Below, in pieces: positions 8,301 through 16,544 of a stretch of 64,000 nt of DNA. This DNA is from CPC320 sp002684375 (GTDB taxonomy: Bacteria > Pseudomonadota > Alphaproteobacteria > Rhodobacterales > Rhodobacteraceae). The notes beneath the pieces are model-generated. The model had not been told where the DNA came from and searched no databases. It worked only from the letters and a program-made list of their open reading frames with translations. A program made the translations under genes and the position numbers. The first letter of the stretch is position 1, and the number at the start of each line of letters is the position of its first letter. The stretch is from assembly GCA_965662545.1 (NCBI GenBank), contig CBFIHZ010000004.1, positions 1-64,000 of the forward strand. Reading direction: 5' to 3'.

Positions 8301-9398
8301 TTAGGGGTTTTTGTCACCTTTGAAAATAGCTTTTTGCAGCGCGGCAACATCCCGCAGCATCCGCGGCAGACGGCGCAGCGATTTATAGATTTCAAGGTGT
8401 GTTTCCATTTTCACCGCTGGATACCCCAACATCACTCGGCCCTCGGGGATATTGCTCAAGACCTTGGTGGCGCCACCGGTGATCACGCGGTCGCCGATGA
8501 AAAGATTGTCGCTTACTCCAGTCTGGCCGCCAAGAACCACATTGTTACCGATCCGGGTCGAGCCTGCGATCCCGACTTGAGCGCAAATCAGACAGTCGTT
8601 GCCAATTGTGACATTGTGCCCGATCTGTGCCAAATTATCTATTTTTACGCCGTTGCCGATTTTAGTATCACGCACGGTACCGCGATCAATGCAGCAGTTG
8701 GCGCCGAGTTCGACATCATCGCCGATTTGCACCGATCCCAGTGAGTGAATGCGCGCCCAATTTTGCGGGTCTGTGTCGCCTTGATCGCCCAATGTCTCAC
8801 GCGCGGTTTCAACCGATGAAACCTCGGGGGTTACAAAAGAGAAGCCGTCGCCTCCGATACAGGCACCGGGTTGCGCGATAAACCGCGCCCCAATCTGCGC
8901 TCTACCGGCAACCTTGACACCTTCGCGCAGCAGCGCCCTATCACCGATCCGGGCGTCAGCGCCGACAAAGCATAACGGACCTATAATGCTGCCATTGCCG
9001 ATCACGGCGCCTGCGCCGATCACCGAAAGCGCCCCGATGCTGACATTTTCACCAATCTGCGCCCCGATGCCGATCACGGCGCTTTTGTCGATCTGCGGGT
9101 CCGTATGAAAGCCCGTGCCGGGATCCATTAGCGCGGACAAGCCAGCCATCGCATAGCGCGGTCTCGGTGCGGTAATTGCCGCTCTGAGGCCCATTGCCTG
9201 CCAATCGGCGCCTTGCCATACCATCGCTGCCTTGGCCTGCCCAAGCGCCAGATCTGGTGCGTATTTCGGGTCAATGACCAGTGCGAGATCATCACAACCG
9301 GCGCTGGCTGGTTCACGGACCATCCCAACCCGAAGCTCTACGTCTCCCATTGCGTCTGCGCCGATCGCCGCAGCAATATCTTTGATGGTGTGGCCCAT
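8301..9398 (-). CDS. lpxD: UDP-3-O-acylglucosamine N-acyltransferase
   Basis: Trimeric left-handed beta-helix acyltransferase of 365 residues that adds the N-linked 3-hydroxyacyl chain in lipid A synthesis. An N-terminal uridine-binding-like domain (about 1-100) precedes many hexapeptide repeats (VIGIGAQIGENVSIG onwards). The catalytic-base candidate is His261 in IDNLAQIGHNVTIG, matching the His of E. coli LpxD. A C-terminal helical tail (LEIYKSLRRLPRML) follows. It is first of the lpxD-ACP-KAS set on the minus strand. In most Rhodobacterales the main lpxD lies with bamA, fabZ and lpxA, so this could be a second copy; that cannot be tested from the window. Confidence 0.92.
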   Translation of the reverse strand: MGHTIKDIAAAIGADAMGDVELRVGMVREPASAGCDDLALVIDPKYAPDLALGQAKAAMVWQGADWQAMGLRAAITAPRPRYAMAGLSALMDPGTGFHTDPQIDKSAVIGIGAQIGENVSIGALSVIGAGAVIGNGSIIGPLCFVGADARIGDRALLREGVKVAGRAQIGARFIAQPGACIGGDGFSFVTPEVSSVETARETLGDQGDTDPQNWARIHSLGSVQIGDDVELGANCCIDRGTVRDTKIGNGVKIDNLAQIGHNVTIGNDCLICAQVGIAGSTRIGNNVVLGGQTGVSDNLFIGDRVITGGATKVLSNIPEGRVMLGYPAVKMETHLEIYKSLRRLPRMLRDVAALQKAIFKGDKNP

Positions 9399-9425
9399 GA
9401 TTATCCCAACTGCTTGGGTCTGTGT

Positions 9426-11030
9426 TTAGCCTCGAACCGTTTGCAGCGCCACCCCTTGGCTGGACAGCGCCTGCCAAATCAACTGGTCACGGCCATAGAT
9501 GTCGCTGCGAAAGTTGATACGCCCGTCAGTGGGAACCGTTGCGGTGCGATAGATCAAATGCACGGGCACCGGTTCCACGAGGTTGACGCTGATCTCCATG
9601 CCGGTGGTTAACTGAGCGTTGAAGAATTCTTCTGGCCATTCTTCTTGGGTTTTGAGCAGATTGTATGCAAATTCAAAAGGTTGTTGCAACCGGACACAGC
9701 CATGACTGAAGGTCCGTCTGTCTTTGCTGAACAGTGATTTTTCCGGCGTGTCATGCAGGTAGATGTTATACGGGTTTGGAAACAGAAATTTCACCAACCC
9801 TAGGGCGTTTCCGGGCGAGGGAAGCTGTTTGACATCAAAGGGAAATGTTTGTTCGTCAAACATATTAAAGTCGTGCATGGCGCGATTGACCGGCAGGCCG
9901 AAGTCATCGTACAAAATGAGATGATCCAGTGCCAATGGGTCTTCTTGTAAAACCGGCAGATATTCGGTCACGGCAATTGAGCGCGGTACGTGCCAAGTTG
10001 GGTTGATAACCATCAACTCCATTATATCAGAAAATTCAGGTGTCCGGCGGCTTTCCATATTGGCACCAACCACTGAACGGGTTCTAAATGTGACCTCATC
10101 GTTCTGGATTATTTTGGCAGTAAAATCGGTCAGGTTGACAAGGACGTGCCTTTCACCGAGGTCTTTGTTGTTCCAGCGAATGCGCTCCATTGCTACGATA
10201 ATCGATTGCAGCCTGCGCTTGGCTGGTGTGTTGAGTTCGCTCAGTGTTGCGGGTCCGGCAACGCCGTCCGCGTTGAGACCGTGGTCTTTTTGAAAGGCCG
10301 TCACAGCGGCCTGAAGCTTAGAATCATATTTGCGACGCAGATTTCGCTTGAGGTAGCCCATTGCGATAAGCCTGTTGCGAAGCTTTACCACTTGCTTTCC
10401 GGTGTCGCCTGGCCTGAGTTGGGTCAAGTCAAGCGCTGTGCCCCAACTGGCGCGTGCAACAATTCTTTCAAATCTCAATTTCTCCCTCAGCAAACGGGCA
10501 TATTCGGGATGCTTTGGGGGCAGCGCTTTGAGAAAGGCGGCAGGGTTGCTTTTTGCAAAATTCTTCAAGTAAGAAAAATGGTCGCGATAGGGAACTTTGC
10601 GTTGAATGTCCTTACTGATCTTTTTTGGAATCAGCAGGCCGGTTTGAATGTCGGCGGCGTAGGTCAAAAATGTTTGGCTCATTGAAACTTCGATCGCTGC
10701 CAAATCCTTTTGCGTCCGCGCCGTTCTAGCCTGCTTTTTAAGTTCTTTTGGATTGTAGCGAAGCACTGGTAACCCATGGGTGTCTGCGGAAGAAATCGCT
10801 TTAAAAAAGGCGCTGCGCCTGTTCCGGTGCAGATTGCTTGTGCCGATCCAAAGAGGCGCATAACCGGTTGATTCATAAAATTTTGCCAGTTTCTTGTTAC
10901 TTACGACCAGTTCTGCAACGGTTTGCTTGAACGTAAGAGACAGCGCATTGGTTGATGTGCCTATAGAAAGAAGCGATAAAATAACACAAAATGATAGAAG
11001 CATACGCTTTCGAGGGTCAAACAGTGTCAT
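9426..11030 (-). CDS. L,D-transpeptidase (YcbB/LdtD-like)
   Basis: Periplasmic peptidoglycan cross-linker of 534 residues that makes 3-3 links or anchors proteins. It starts with the signal peptide RKRMLLSFCVILSLLSIG, then a YcbB-type scaffold domain. Next comes a peptidoglycan-binding domain (LRPGDTGKQVVKLRNRL...DGVAGPATLSEL) and a YkuD domain with HDTPEKSLF and SHGCVRL. Cys445 is the acyl-enzyme nucleophile. The ATG at 11030 is preferred because it begins just before the signal peptide; a TTG at 11075 would add 15 polar residues. It is divergent from a DUF882 peptidase gene, which likewise acts on the wall. Confidence 0.9.
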   Translation of the reverse strand: MTLFDPRKRMLLSFCVILSLLSIGTSTNALSLTFKQTVAELVVSNKKLAKFYESTGYAPLWIGTSNLHRNRRSAFFKAISSADTHGLPVLRYNPKELKKQARTARTQKDLAAIEVSMSQTFLTYAADIQTGLLIPKKISKDIQRKVPYRDHFSYLKNFAKSNPAAFLKALPPKHPEYARLLREKLRFERIVARASWGTALDLTQLRPGDTGKQVVKLRNRLIAMGYLKRNLRRKYDSKLQAAVTAFQKDHGLNADGVAGPATLSELNTPAKRRLQSIIVAMERIRWNNKDLGERHVLVNLTDFTAKIIQNDEVTFRTRSVVGANMESRRTPEFSDIMELMVINPTWHVPRSIAVTEYLPVLQEDPLALDHLILYDDFGLPVNRAMHDFNMFDEQTFPFDVKQLPSPGNALGLVKFLFPNPYNIYLHDTPEKSLFSKDRRTFSHGCVRLQQPFEFAYNLLKTQEEWPEEFFNAQLTTGMEISVNLVEPVPVHLIYRTATVPTDGRINFRSDIYGRDQLIWQALSSQGVALQTVRG

Positions 11031-11329
11031 GACGGGGTTACCTGCATTATGGCGTTGGGAAGAAAACGAAAACAAGGGGCATTTCCTTTAAAGCATTGGT
11101 TTATAACGATATTTCAATCCACTGCTAGAGTAGTAAATGGTTGCAGTTCAGCTGATCTCTGAGATTTGTGGCCGTGATTGAGCAAATTTATGCCGAAATG
11201 TCTAGTTTAATGATACCAAATTTAACAAATGCTTGGGCAAAATGCATTAGTGTGGCATATCTCCTGCAGTTATTACTTGCGAACCTACCGAGTCGGCGGG
11301 TAACCTGTAAGTGGGGATAGAAATGAACT

Positions 11330-11914
11330 TTGGGCGTGGTTGTGACTGATGAACCTAAATCTGTGTCGTTTACGCGTCGTGGCGTGCTCGGCGCATTTGC
11401 CGCGACTGCGATAACTGCGGCGCCGACATTCTCGAACGCTGCGGGCTTTTTGCGGGGGTCGGGTAATATTCGTCGCTTGCACATGTATTCTGGCCGCACT
11501 GGTGAGACGCTAAATACAATCTATTGGATTGATGATAAATATATCGATGAAGCGGTACATGAAATCAGTTTGTTCATGCGCGACTGGCGGGCCAATAGTG
11601 TCAAGACGATTGATCACCGCACGCTTGATATTATGGCGGCAAGCCATAACGTGATGGACGTCAGCGAGCCCTATATTATGCTGTCGGGCTATCGGAGCAA
11701 AGCGACCAATGACATGCTGCGCCGCAGATCAAGAGGCGTTGCGCGCAATTCCCTTCACATGAAAGGACAGGCCGCTGACCTGCGTCTCAAATCCAGGTCA
11801 GTGTCGCAAATGGCGCGTGCAGCGCTGTCATGTCGTGCGGGTGGGGTTGGTAAATATCGTAATGCCAATTTTGTGCACATGGATTGCGGCGATATACGTA
11901 GCTGGTCGCGTTAA
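11330..11914 (+). CDS. DUF882 / YcbK-like M15 peptidase, Tat-exported
   Basis: Peptidoglycan-modifying M15-family protein of about 194 residues. The N-terminus SFTRRGVLGAFAATAITAAP has a twin-arginine signal. The zinc site appears as HMKGQAADLR (HxxGxAxD) plus the distal His of NFVHMDCG. Members of this family trim or remodel murein, often next to YcbB-type transpeptidases, as here across a divergent promoter region of about 300 bases. The start is uncertain: TTG 11330, GTG 11336 and GTG 11342 all lie downstream of GGGGAT and none affects the signal peptide. Confidence 0.86.
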   Translation: MGVVVTDEPKSVSFTRRGVLGAFAATAITAAPTFSNAAGFLRGSGNIRRLHMYSGRTGETLNTIYWIDDKYIDEAVHEISLFMRDWRANSVKTIDHRTLDIMAASHNVMDVSEPYIMLSGYRSKATNDMLRRRSRGVARNSLHMKGQAADLRLKSRSVSQMARAALSCRAGGVGKYRNANFVHMDCGDIRSWSR

Positions 11915-11967
11915 CACACAAATCAAACTTTGATGTTTTTCGACACCTTCGGCTTGTGCTGAGAACA

Positions 11968-12348
11968 TTATGGTGCCTTCTGGGCGTTGAATGCATCAAC
12001 CTCTTCTTGCAAAATCGGGGCACCAAGCGTCATAGCATGAATGCCCATGATTGTGGTGAGTTGGATCACTTCGAGAATTTCAGCTTGTGTTGCGCCGGCC
12101 TTTAGGGCGTTTTGAATGTGGCGGCGTACGCCTGGTCCGTGCAGATGGGTGGTGGCGGCGTTGATCGCGATAAAGATCATCTCCTTATATTTTTGTTCCA
12201 GCGGACCGTTCGTTTGGGGCACGGACCTGAAGTGCAGGAACGCCTCAAGATAATCGGGGTCCATTTCGAACAGTTGATCCCAGATCGGATTCCAGTCGCC
12301 GGTACTGCGCTGTGCCTCGGTATGCGGATATGTTTTCTCTGTATTCAT
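11968..12348 (-). CDS. carboxymuconolactone decarboxylase / AhpD-like protein
   Basis: Small all-alpha AhpD-fold protein of 126 residues. The core EMIFIAINAATTHLHGPGVRRHIQNALKAGAT matches the CMD repeat with its proton-relay His, but the CxxC pair of the peroxidase members is missing, which favours a decarboxylase-like or isomerase-like role. Its ATG abuts the stop of the thiamine-diphosphate enzyme, so it is the last gene of the seven-gene catabolic operon. A late step on a ring-opened or beta-keto acid intermediate is an inference from context. Confidence 0.85.
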   Translation of the reverse strand: MNTEKTYPHTEAQRSTGDWNPIWDQLFEMDPDYLEAFLHFRSVPQTNGPLEQKYKEMIFIAINAATTHLHGPGVRRHIQNALKAGATQAEILEVIQLTTIMGIHAMTLGAPILQEEVDAFNAQKAP

Positions 12349-14037
12349 TTACCCACCCCTGTGTTTGAAACTGTCACGACGAAAGCTGTAAAGCGCTGCT
12401 GGATCGACTGCAACATCAACCACAGCCGGCTTACCGCATGCCAAAGCGGCTTCAATCGCCTCGGCCATTTGGCCCAGCGTGTCGGCGTGAAAGCCGCGCG
12501 CGCCATAAAGCTCGGCGAGCTTGTCAAATGCCGGGCTGCTGACGTCCGCGCCAATATAGCGCCCGTTGAAAAAATCCCGTTGATAGGCTTTTTCGGCCCC
12601 CCAGCATTTGTTGTTCATCACCACCGTCACCGTGTTGATACCGTGATCGACCGCGGTTGAGATTTCCGATACGGTCATCCCGAAGCCGCCGTCGCCCATC
12701 AAGCTGATCACGGGCCTTTCTGGCATCGCCAGTTTGACCCCAAGGCCACAGGCATAAGAAAACCCGACCAACCCAAAATCAAGCGGTGTGAACAGGCTTT
12801 TGGGCTGCCAGTAATTCAGCGCGTCTGTGGCTTGAAGACACAGAGTGCCTGCGTCCATCGTAATCGCTGCGTCAGTGGGCAAGACATCGCGAAGGGTTTT
12901 AAATAATCCTGATGGCTGTATCGGGTTTGCGGTCGTTATAGCCTCTGCATCGCGCGCCGCCAGAAAAGCCCGTCGATCCGCCTTGAAGGTTGCGGTCCAA
13001 TCGTCGGCGAGGCGCCGTTTCTCCAACCGCGTAACTTCGTCACAAAGTTGCAAGGCGGCAGTTGGGGCATCTGCCCAAATGCCGATCGCGATCGGGAAAT
13101 ACCGCCCCAGTGCGGTGGGGTCTAATTCGATTTGAATGATGGCGGCATCGCGATTGATATTGTCATAGCTGTAAAAGGTTGCGTTGAACCCGATCCTTGT
13201 GCCAAGCGCGAGGATCACATCTGCCTCTTTGACCAGTTTCGAGGCCACTAAATTGCCGCGCGGCCCCATCTGGCCAGCGTTTAACGGATGACCGAAGGGG
13301 ATGGCGTCGCCGTGGCCGGGTGAAGTCACAACCGGCGCATTTAATGCCTCCGCCAAGGCCAAAGCAGCGGCGTGGCCCTCAGTATTTTTGATCCCGCCAC
13401 CGGCGATGATAACCGGACGTTTCGCACTAAGTAGCCTCGTGGCCGCCCGAGCAATGGCGCTTGCCTCTCCGGCTGGAGCGGCGCAGGGCCGATATTCGTC
13501 GACAGACTGCAGTGGTGCATAATCAGCCTGCGCCGATAAGACGTCGCGCGGCAGATTCAATTGGACCGGCCCCTTGCGCGGGGCATTGGCGACGCGGAAG
13601 GCCTCGCGAAACATTTCGGGGATACGGTCGGCTGAGGGGGCGGTCCAGGTTTTCTTTGTGATTGGTTTGAACAGCGCCTCTTGGTCGACCTCTTGAAAGG
13701 CATCGCGGTACAGATGCGCGGTGGACAAGGCCCCGGCGATCGAGACAACGGGTGAAAAGGCCGCCATTGCCTGCGCCAGACCGGTGACAAGATTGGTTGC
13801 GCCGGGTCCATTCTGACCCGCTAGCACCACGCCTGTCCGGCCACTGGCGCGGGCATAGCCATCGGCCATATGGGTGCCAGTTCGCTCATCATGAATGCCG
13901 ATAAAATTGATCTCAGGCGCGTCATATAAAGCGTCGAATATTTCCATAGTGGCTGATCCGATCAGCCCAAACACATGGTTTACCTTCTCGGTTTTCAGCG
14001 CCTCGACTGCCGCTTGTCCTCCGGTCATCATTGTCAT
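12349..14037 (-). CDS. thiamine-diphosphate enzyme (acetolactate synthase / Xsc-like)
   Basis: Three-domain ThDP enzyme of 562 residues. The N-terminal PYR domain has the catalytic Glu in IHDERTGTHMADGYARA and the loop AGQNGPGATN. A central domain follows, then the PP domain with the metal site LMGDGGFGMTVSEISTAVDHGINTVTVVMNN. FGLIGSATMEIFD and FQEVDQEALF resemble sulfoacetaldehyde acetyltransferase more than true acetolactate synthase, and no small regulatory subunit is present. No phosphotransacetylase is linked, so Xsc itself is doubtful. The start at ATG 14037 follows AAGGACACAGACA; the longer frame to 14133 overlaps the hydrolase gene. It may cleave or condense a 2-oxo acid or aldehyde made by the upstream enzymes. 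Confidence 0.87.
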   Translation of the reverse strand: MTMMTGGQAAVEALKTEKVNHVFGLIGSATMEIFDALYDAPEINFIGIHDERTGTHMADGYARASGRTGVVLAGQNGPGATNLVTGLAQAMAAFSPVVSIAGALSTAHLYRDAFQEVDQEALFKPITKKTWTAPSADRIPEMFREAFRVANAPRKGPVQLNLPRDVLSAQADYAPLQSVDEYRPCAAPAGEASAIARAATRLLSAKRPVIIAGGGIKNTEGHAAALALAEALNAPVVTSPGHGDAIPFGHPLNAGQMGPRGNLVASKLVKEADVILALGTRIGFNATFYSYDNINRDAAIIQIELDPTALGRYFPIAIGIWADAPTAALQLCDEVTRLEKRRLADDWTATFKADRRAFLAARDAEAITTANPIQPSGLFKTLRDVLPTDAAITMDAGTLCLQATDALNYWQPKSLFTPLDFGLVGFSYACGLGVKLAMPERPVISLMGDGGFGMTVSEISTAVDHGINTVTVVMNNKCWGAEKAYQRDFFNGRYIGADVSSPAFDKLAELYGARGFHADTLGQMAEAIEAALACGKPAVVDVAVDPAALYSFRRDSFKHRGG

Positions 14038-14050
14038 TTGTCTGTGTCCT

Positions 14051-14857
14051 TTATTGTCCAGAAGGTTGCAGCGTATGGGTAAGAAAATCGTTGATTGCGG
14101 CAGAAAACAGCGCAGGTTGTTCGATGAGGCCAAGATGTTGCAGCTCTGGTATGATCAAAATCTCAGATCCGGCAATTTCTGCGGCAATCGCCTGTGACAT
14201 CTGTGGGGTGCTCCCGCTGTCGTGTTCACAAGTGACGACAAGGCAGGGTGCGGTCAGCGGCGGATCGGGTCGGATCAATTCCACCACGCCGGCGGCCAGA
14301 ACCTGACGGTTTTGGGTATAATTTTCAGAATCATTGGCCAGCACCCAACGACGTATTTTGGCAACAGTTTCAGCAGATTTCTTGCGAAACTCTGATGTAA
14401 ACCATCGCTCAAGGGTGGTATCTATCGTGGCTTGCGCCCCGCCTGCGCTGGTTTGTGCGGCGCGCTCTTCTACGAGGCGCTGGGCTGCCGGATCACGCTC
14501 GTGTGGAGAGTTTAAAACGATTAAAGCAGTGACAATATCGCGGTAATCGATTGCAAAACGCCGGTTGATCATACCTCCCAGAGAAAATCCGACCAATGCC
14601 GCCTGTGGGATTGAGAGCGTCTCCAACAGGGTTTTTAATTGCTCTGACAACACTGTCAGGCTTGGGGTTGTACTGGGTAACCTGCTGTCGCCATGGCCAG
14701 ATAGATCATAGGTGACCACGCGGAAATTCCGGGCCAGAACCGGCACAATATCATCCCATGTGGCGCGCGTCATCCCCAGCCCATGAATAAGAACAACTGC
14801 GGGGGCATGCTGCGGGCCAAAGAGATCATAGGCTGTGCCGTCTGCGGTAATGGCCAT
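14051..14857 (-). CDS. alpha/beta hydrolase (PcaD/RutD-like)
   Basis: Cytoplasmic alpha/beta-hydrolase of 268 residues. It has the oxyanion motif HGLGMTRATWDD, the nucleophile elbow GFSLGG, an acid in TCEHDSGSTP and a terminal His in ELQHLGLIEQP. Its overall form is like 3-oxoadipate enol-lactonases and RutD aminoacrylate hydrolases, which handle small acyl or enamine intermediates. It lies six bases after the AA_synth gene and 13 before the ThDP gene in the same operon. It probably hydrolyses an ester, lactone, amide or enamine formed after the monooxygenase step. Confidence 0.88.
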   Translation of the reverse strand: MAITADGTAYDLFGPQHAPAVVLIHGLGMTRATWDDIVPVLARNFRVVTYDLSGHGDSRLPSTTPSLTVLSEQLKTLLETLSIPQAALVGFSLGGMINRRFAIDYRDIVTALIVLNSPHERDPAAQRLVEERAAQTSAGGAQATIDTTLERWFTSEFRKKSAETVAKIRRWVLANDSENYTQNRQVLAAGVVELIRPDPPLTAPCLVVTCEHDSGSTPQMSQAIAAEIAGSEILIIPELQHLGLIEQPALFSAAINDFLTHTLQPSGQ

Positions 14858-14862
14858 CGCTG

Positions 14863-15459
14863 TTATACGCCAGCCGGATTGTCAACATCCCGCCCCATCT
14901 CGCGCAGGTCATCATAGCGATTGCCAATGCGGTGCAACGGATGGCCCCCGACAGAGGCGCCCAAAGCAATGATAATCTCATCCTCGGCTGGCGCGTCAGG
15001 CACATTGGTATGAATGGTCTGGTAATGCGAGCGGCGGCCACCATCTTCTTTGTCCATCAGCGGGATCATCAGTGGACAACCCGCAGCACCGCGGGTGTTG
15101 CTGAACGCCAAATAGGTTTTGGCCTTGACCGCATCTCGATATTGATTGCCGAACCACAGCGAATGGGTCAACGCCTGTGCATGTTCCAACTCACCGCCCA
15201 TGCCGACAACCGACGCCTTGCCATACCCCTCAAGCGCATCCCCAGTGACGTCAAGGATCATATCGGTGAGCAATTTGCCAAGCTCGGGACAGACGTCCTG
15301 AATTTCTGGGCGCAGGTTTTCGACAAAGCCGCGACCGAACCAAGGGTTCTTGATGATCGCTAATGCCGTGATCAGCTTTGTCGGCACCGGTACGGTCTGG
15401 CCACCTTCGATCCGGGTGGTTTGAACTTGCAAAAGGGTTCGTCGAATTTCAGCGGGCAT
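14863..15459 (-). CDS. AA_synth (DUF1185) family protein
   Basis: Protein of 198 residues of the so-called amino acid synthesis family (PF06684). Typical stretches are KNPWFGRGFVENLRPEI, the glycine-rich YGKASVVGMGGELEHA, and the C-terminal GGRRSHYQTIHTNVPDAP and GASVGGHPLHRIGNRY. The family name does not reflect a proven reaction. Members recur beside LLM monooxygenases, amidohydrolases and aldehyde dehydrogenases in catabolic clusters, which is the setting here: one base separates it from the LLM stop. A hydrolytic or isomerising step on a ring-opened intermediate is an inference only. Confidence 0.83.
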   Translation of the reverse strand: MPAEIRRTLLQVQTTRIEGGQTVPVPTKLITALAIIKNPWFGRGFVENLRPEIQDVCPELGKLLTDMILDVTGDALEGYGKASVVGMGGELEHAQALTHSLWFGNQYRDAVKAKTYLAFSNTRGAAGCPLMIPLMDKEDGGRRSHYQTIHTNVPDAPAEDEIIIALGASVGGHPLHRIGNRYDDLREMGRDVDNPAGV

Positions 15460-15460
15460 T

Positions 15461-16507
15461 TCAAGACTTTCTGTTGTTAAAGGCAGGCATCACATTTTCA
15501 ATGAAAAGCTGCAGGGATCGTTGTTGCTGTTCCATGCCAAGCCCCATGCTGGCATAATAGATAAAGGCGTCAACGCCGATTTCTTGATATTTTCCGAGTT
15601 TGTCAATCACTTGACTGGGCGAGCCAAACATCAAATTATCTTCGAGCATTTTGGGTTCAACCCGGAAATTGCCGTCCAGACTTTCCAGAGGCACAGGATC
15701 GGGAAAGCCGTTTCTGACTTCGCCAGATTTCATGATCAAATTGCCAAATTGTGACAGTACCCCGCGGGTGGCATCCAGTGCTGATTGCCGATCACTGGCG
15801 GTCTCATAGACAGAGGTGTGGCGCATCATGGCAAAGCGTCCCGCGTATGTGCCGCCATTTTTGGCAATCGCTTCATCTAGTTGAGTGCGATATTTTACTG
15901 CCTCGGAAAAGGGCAGGGTGAGCGGCCAGCTCATGATGTTACAGTCATTGGCAACCGCATAGTCAAAGGTGATCGGTGAGCGTGCGGCGACCCACATTGG
16001 TACAGTTTTCTGTAGAGGTTTGGGGCAGGACGTGGCGCTTGGAAACTGCCAAAACCGTCCTTTATGCGCGACATCGCCCCGCCAGAGGTCTTGCACCAGA
16101 GGCAGCATTTCCTGCATATACTGCCAGCTGTCCTTTTGATCCAGCCCGGGTTTCATCCGATCAAATTCACGCTGGTAAGCGCCTGAGCCCAATCCAAATT
16201 CCAGCCTCCCGCCACTGATTAGATCGAGCATCGCCGCCTCCCCGGCAATGTTAATCGGATGCCAATACGCGGCGTTTGCCACGCCTGCCCCAAGCCTTAT
16301 CTGCTCGGTGTGTTGGGCCCACCAGGACAACAGTTGAAACGGGTTAGGCGCGATGGTCATTTCAAGGGCGTGATGCTCTGCTGCCCAGACCACTTCAAAT
16401 CCGGCCCGATCGGCCATCTGCACCATCTCAAGGGTATGATCCCGGACCTGCGTCATATCGGTGCTGTCGTCCATTCGCTCAAGATTAATTGCCAAATGAA
16501 ATTTCAT
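15461..16507 (-). CDS. LLM-class flavin-dependent monooxygenase
   Basis: Luciferase-like TIM-barrel monooxygenase of 348 residues using reduced FMN. The N-terminus FHLAINLERM, the AAEHHALEM segment, RLGAGVANAAYWHPINIAGE, and LISGGRLEFGLGSGAY are family hallmarks. It needs free reduced flavin, which the flavin reductase at the head of the same operon should provide, like RutA with RutF. It probably inserts oxygen into a heterocycle, amide, sulfonate or ketone; the substrate is undefined. Relatives act in ring or C-S/C-N cleavage. The gene sits between the aldehyde dehydrogenase and AA_synth genes. Confidence 0.92.
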   Translation of the reverse strand: MKFHLAINLERMDDSTDMTQVRDHTLEMVQMADRAGFEVVWAAEHHALEMTIAPNPFQLLSWWAQHTEQIRLGAGVANAAYWHPINIAGEAAMLDLISGGRLEFGLGSGAYQREFDRMKPGLDQKDSWQYMQEMLPLVQDLWRGDVAHKGRFWQFPSATSCPKPLQKTVPMWVAARSPITFDYAVANDCNIMSWPLTLPFSEAVKYRTQLDEAIAKNGGTYAGRFAMMRHTSVYETASDRQSALDATRGVLSQFGNLIMKSGEVRNGFPDPVPLESLDGNFRVEPKMLEDNLMFGSPSQVIDKLGKYQEIGVDAFIYYASMGLGMEQQQRSLQLFIENVMPAFNNRKS

Positions 16508-16544
16508 ATCTTCCTCCCTTAGGTGAATATTTATGGTGACCGCC

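Noticed and set aside
12349..14037. Direct call of sulfoacetaldehyde acetyltransferase (xsc)
   Set aside because: Only N-terminal motifs resemble Xsc; no pta or taurine gene is linked, so the general ThDP call is safer.
14031..14133. Upstream extension of the ThDP enzyme to 14133
   Set aside because: It overlaps the hydrolase gene, and the frame before MTMMTGGQ has no family similarity.
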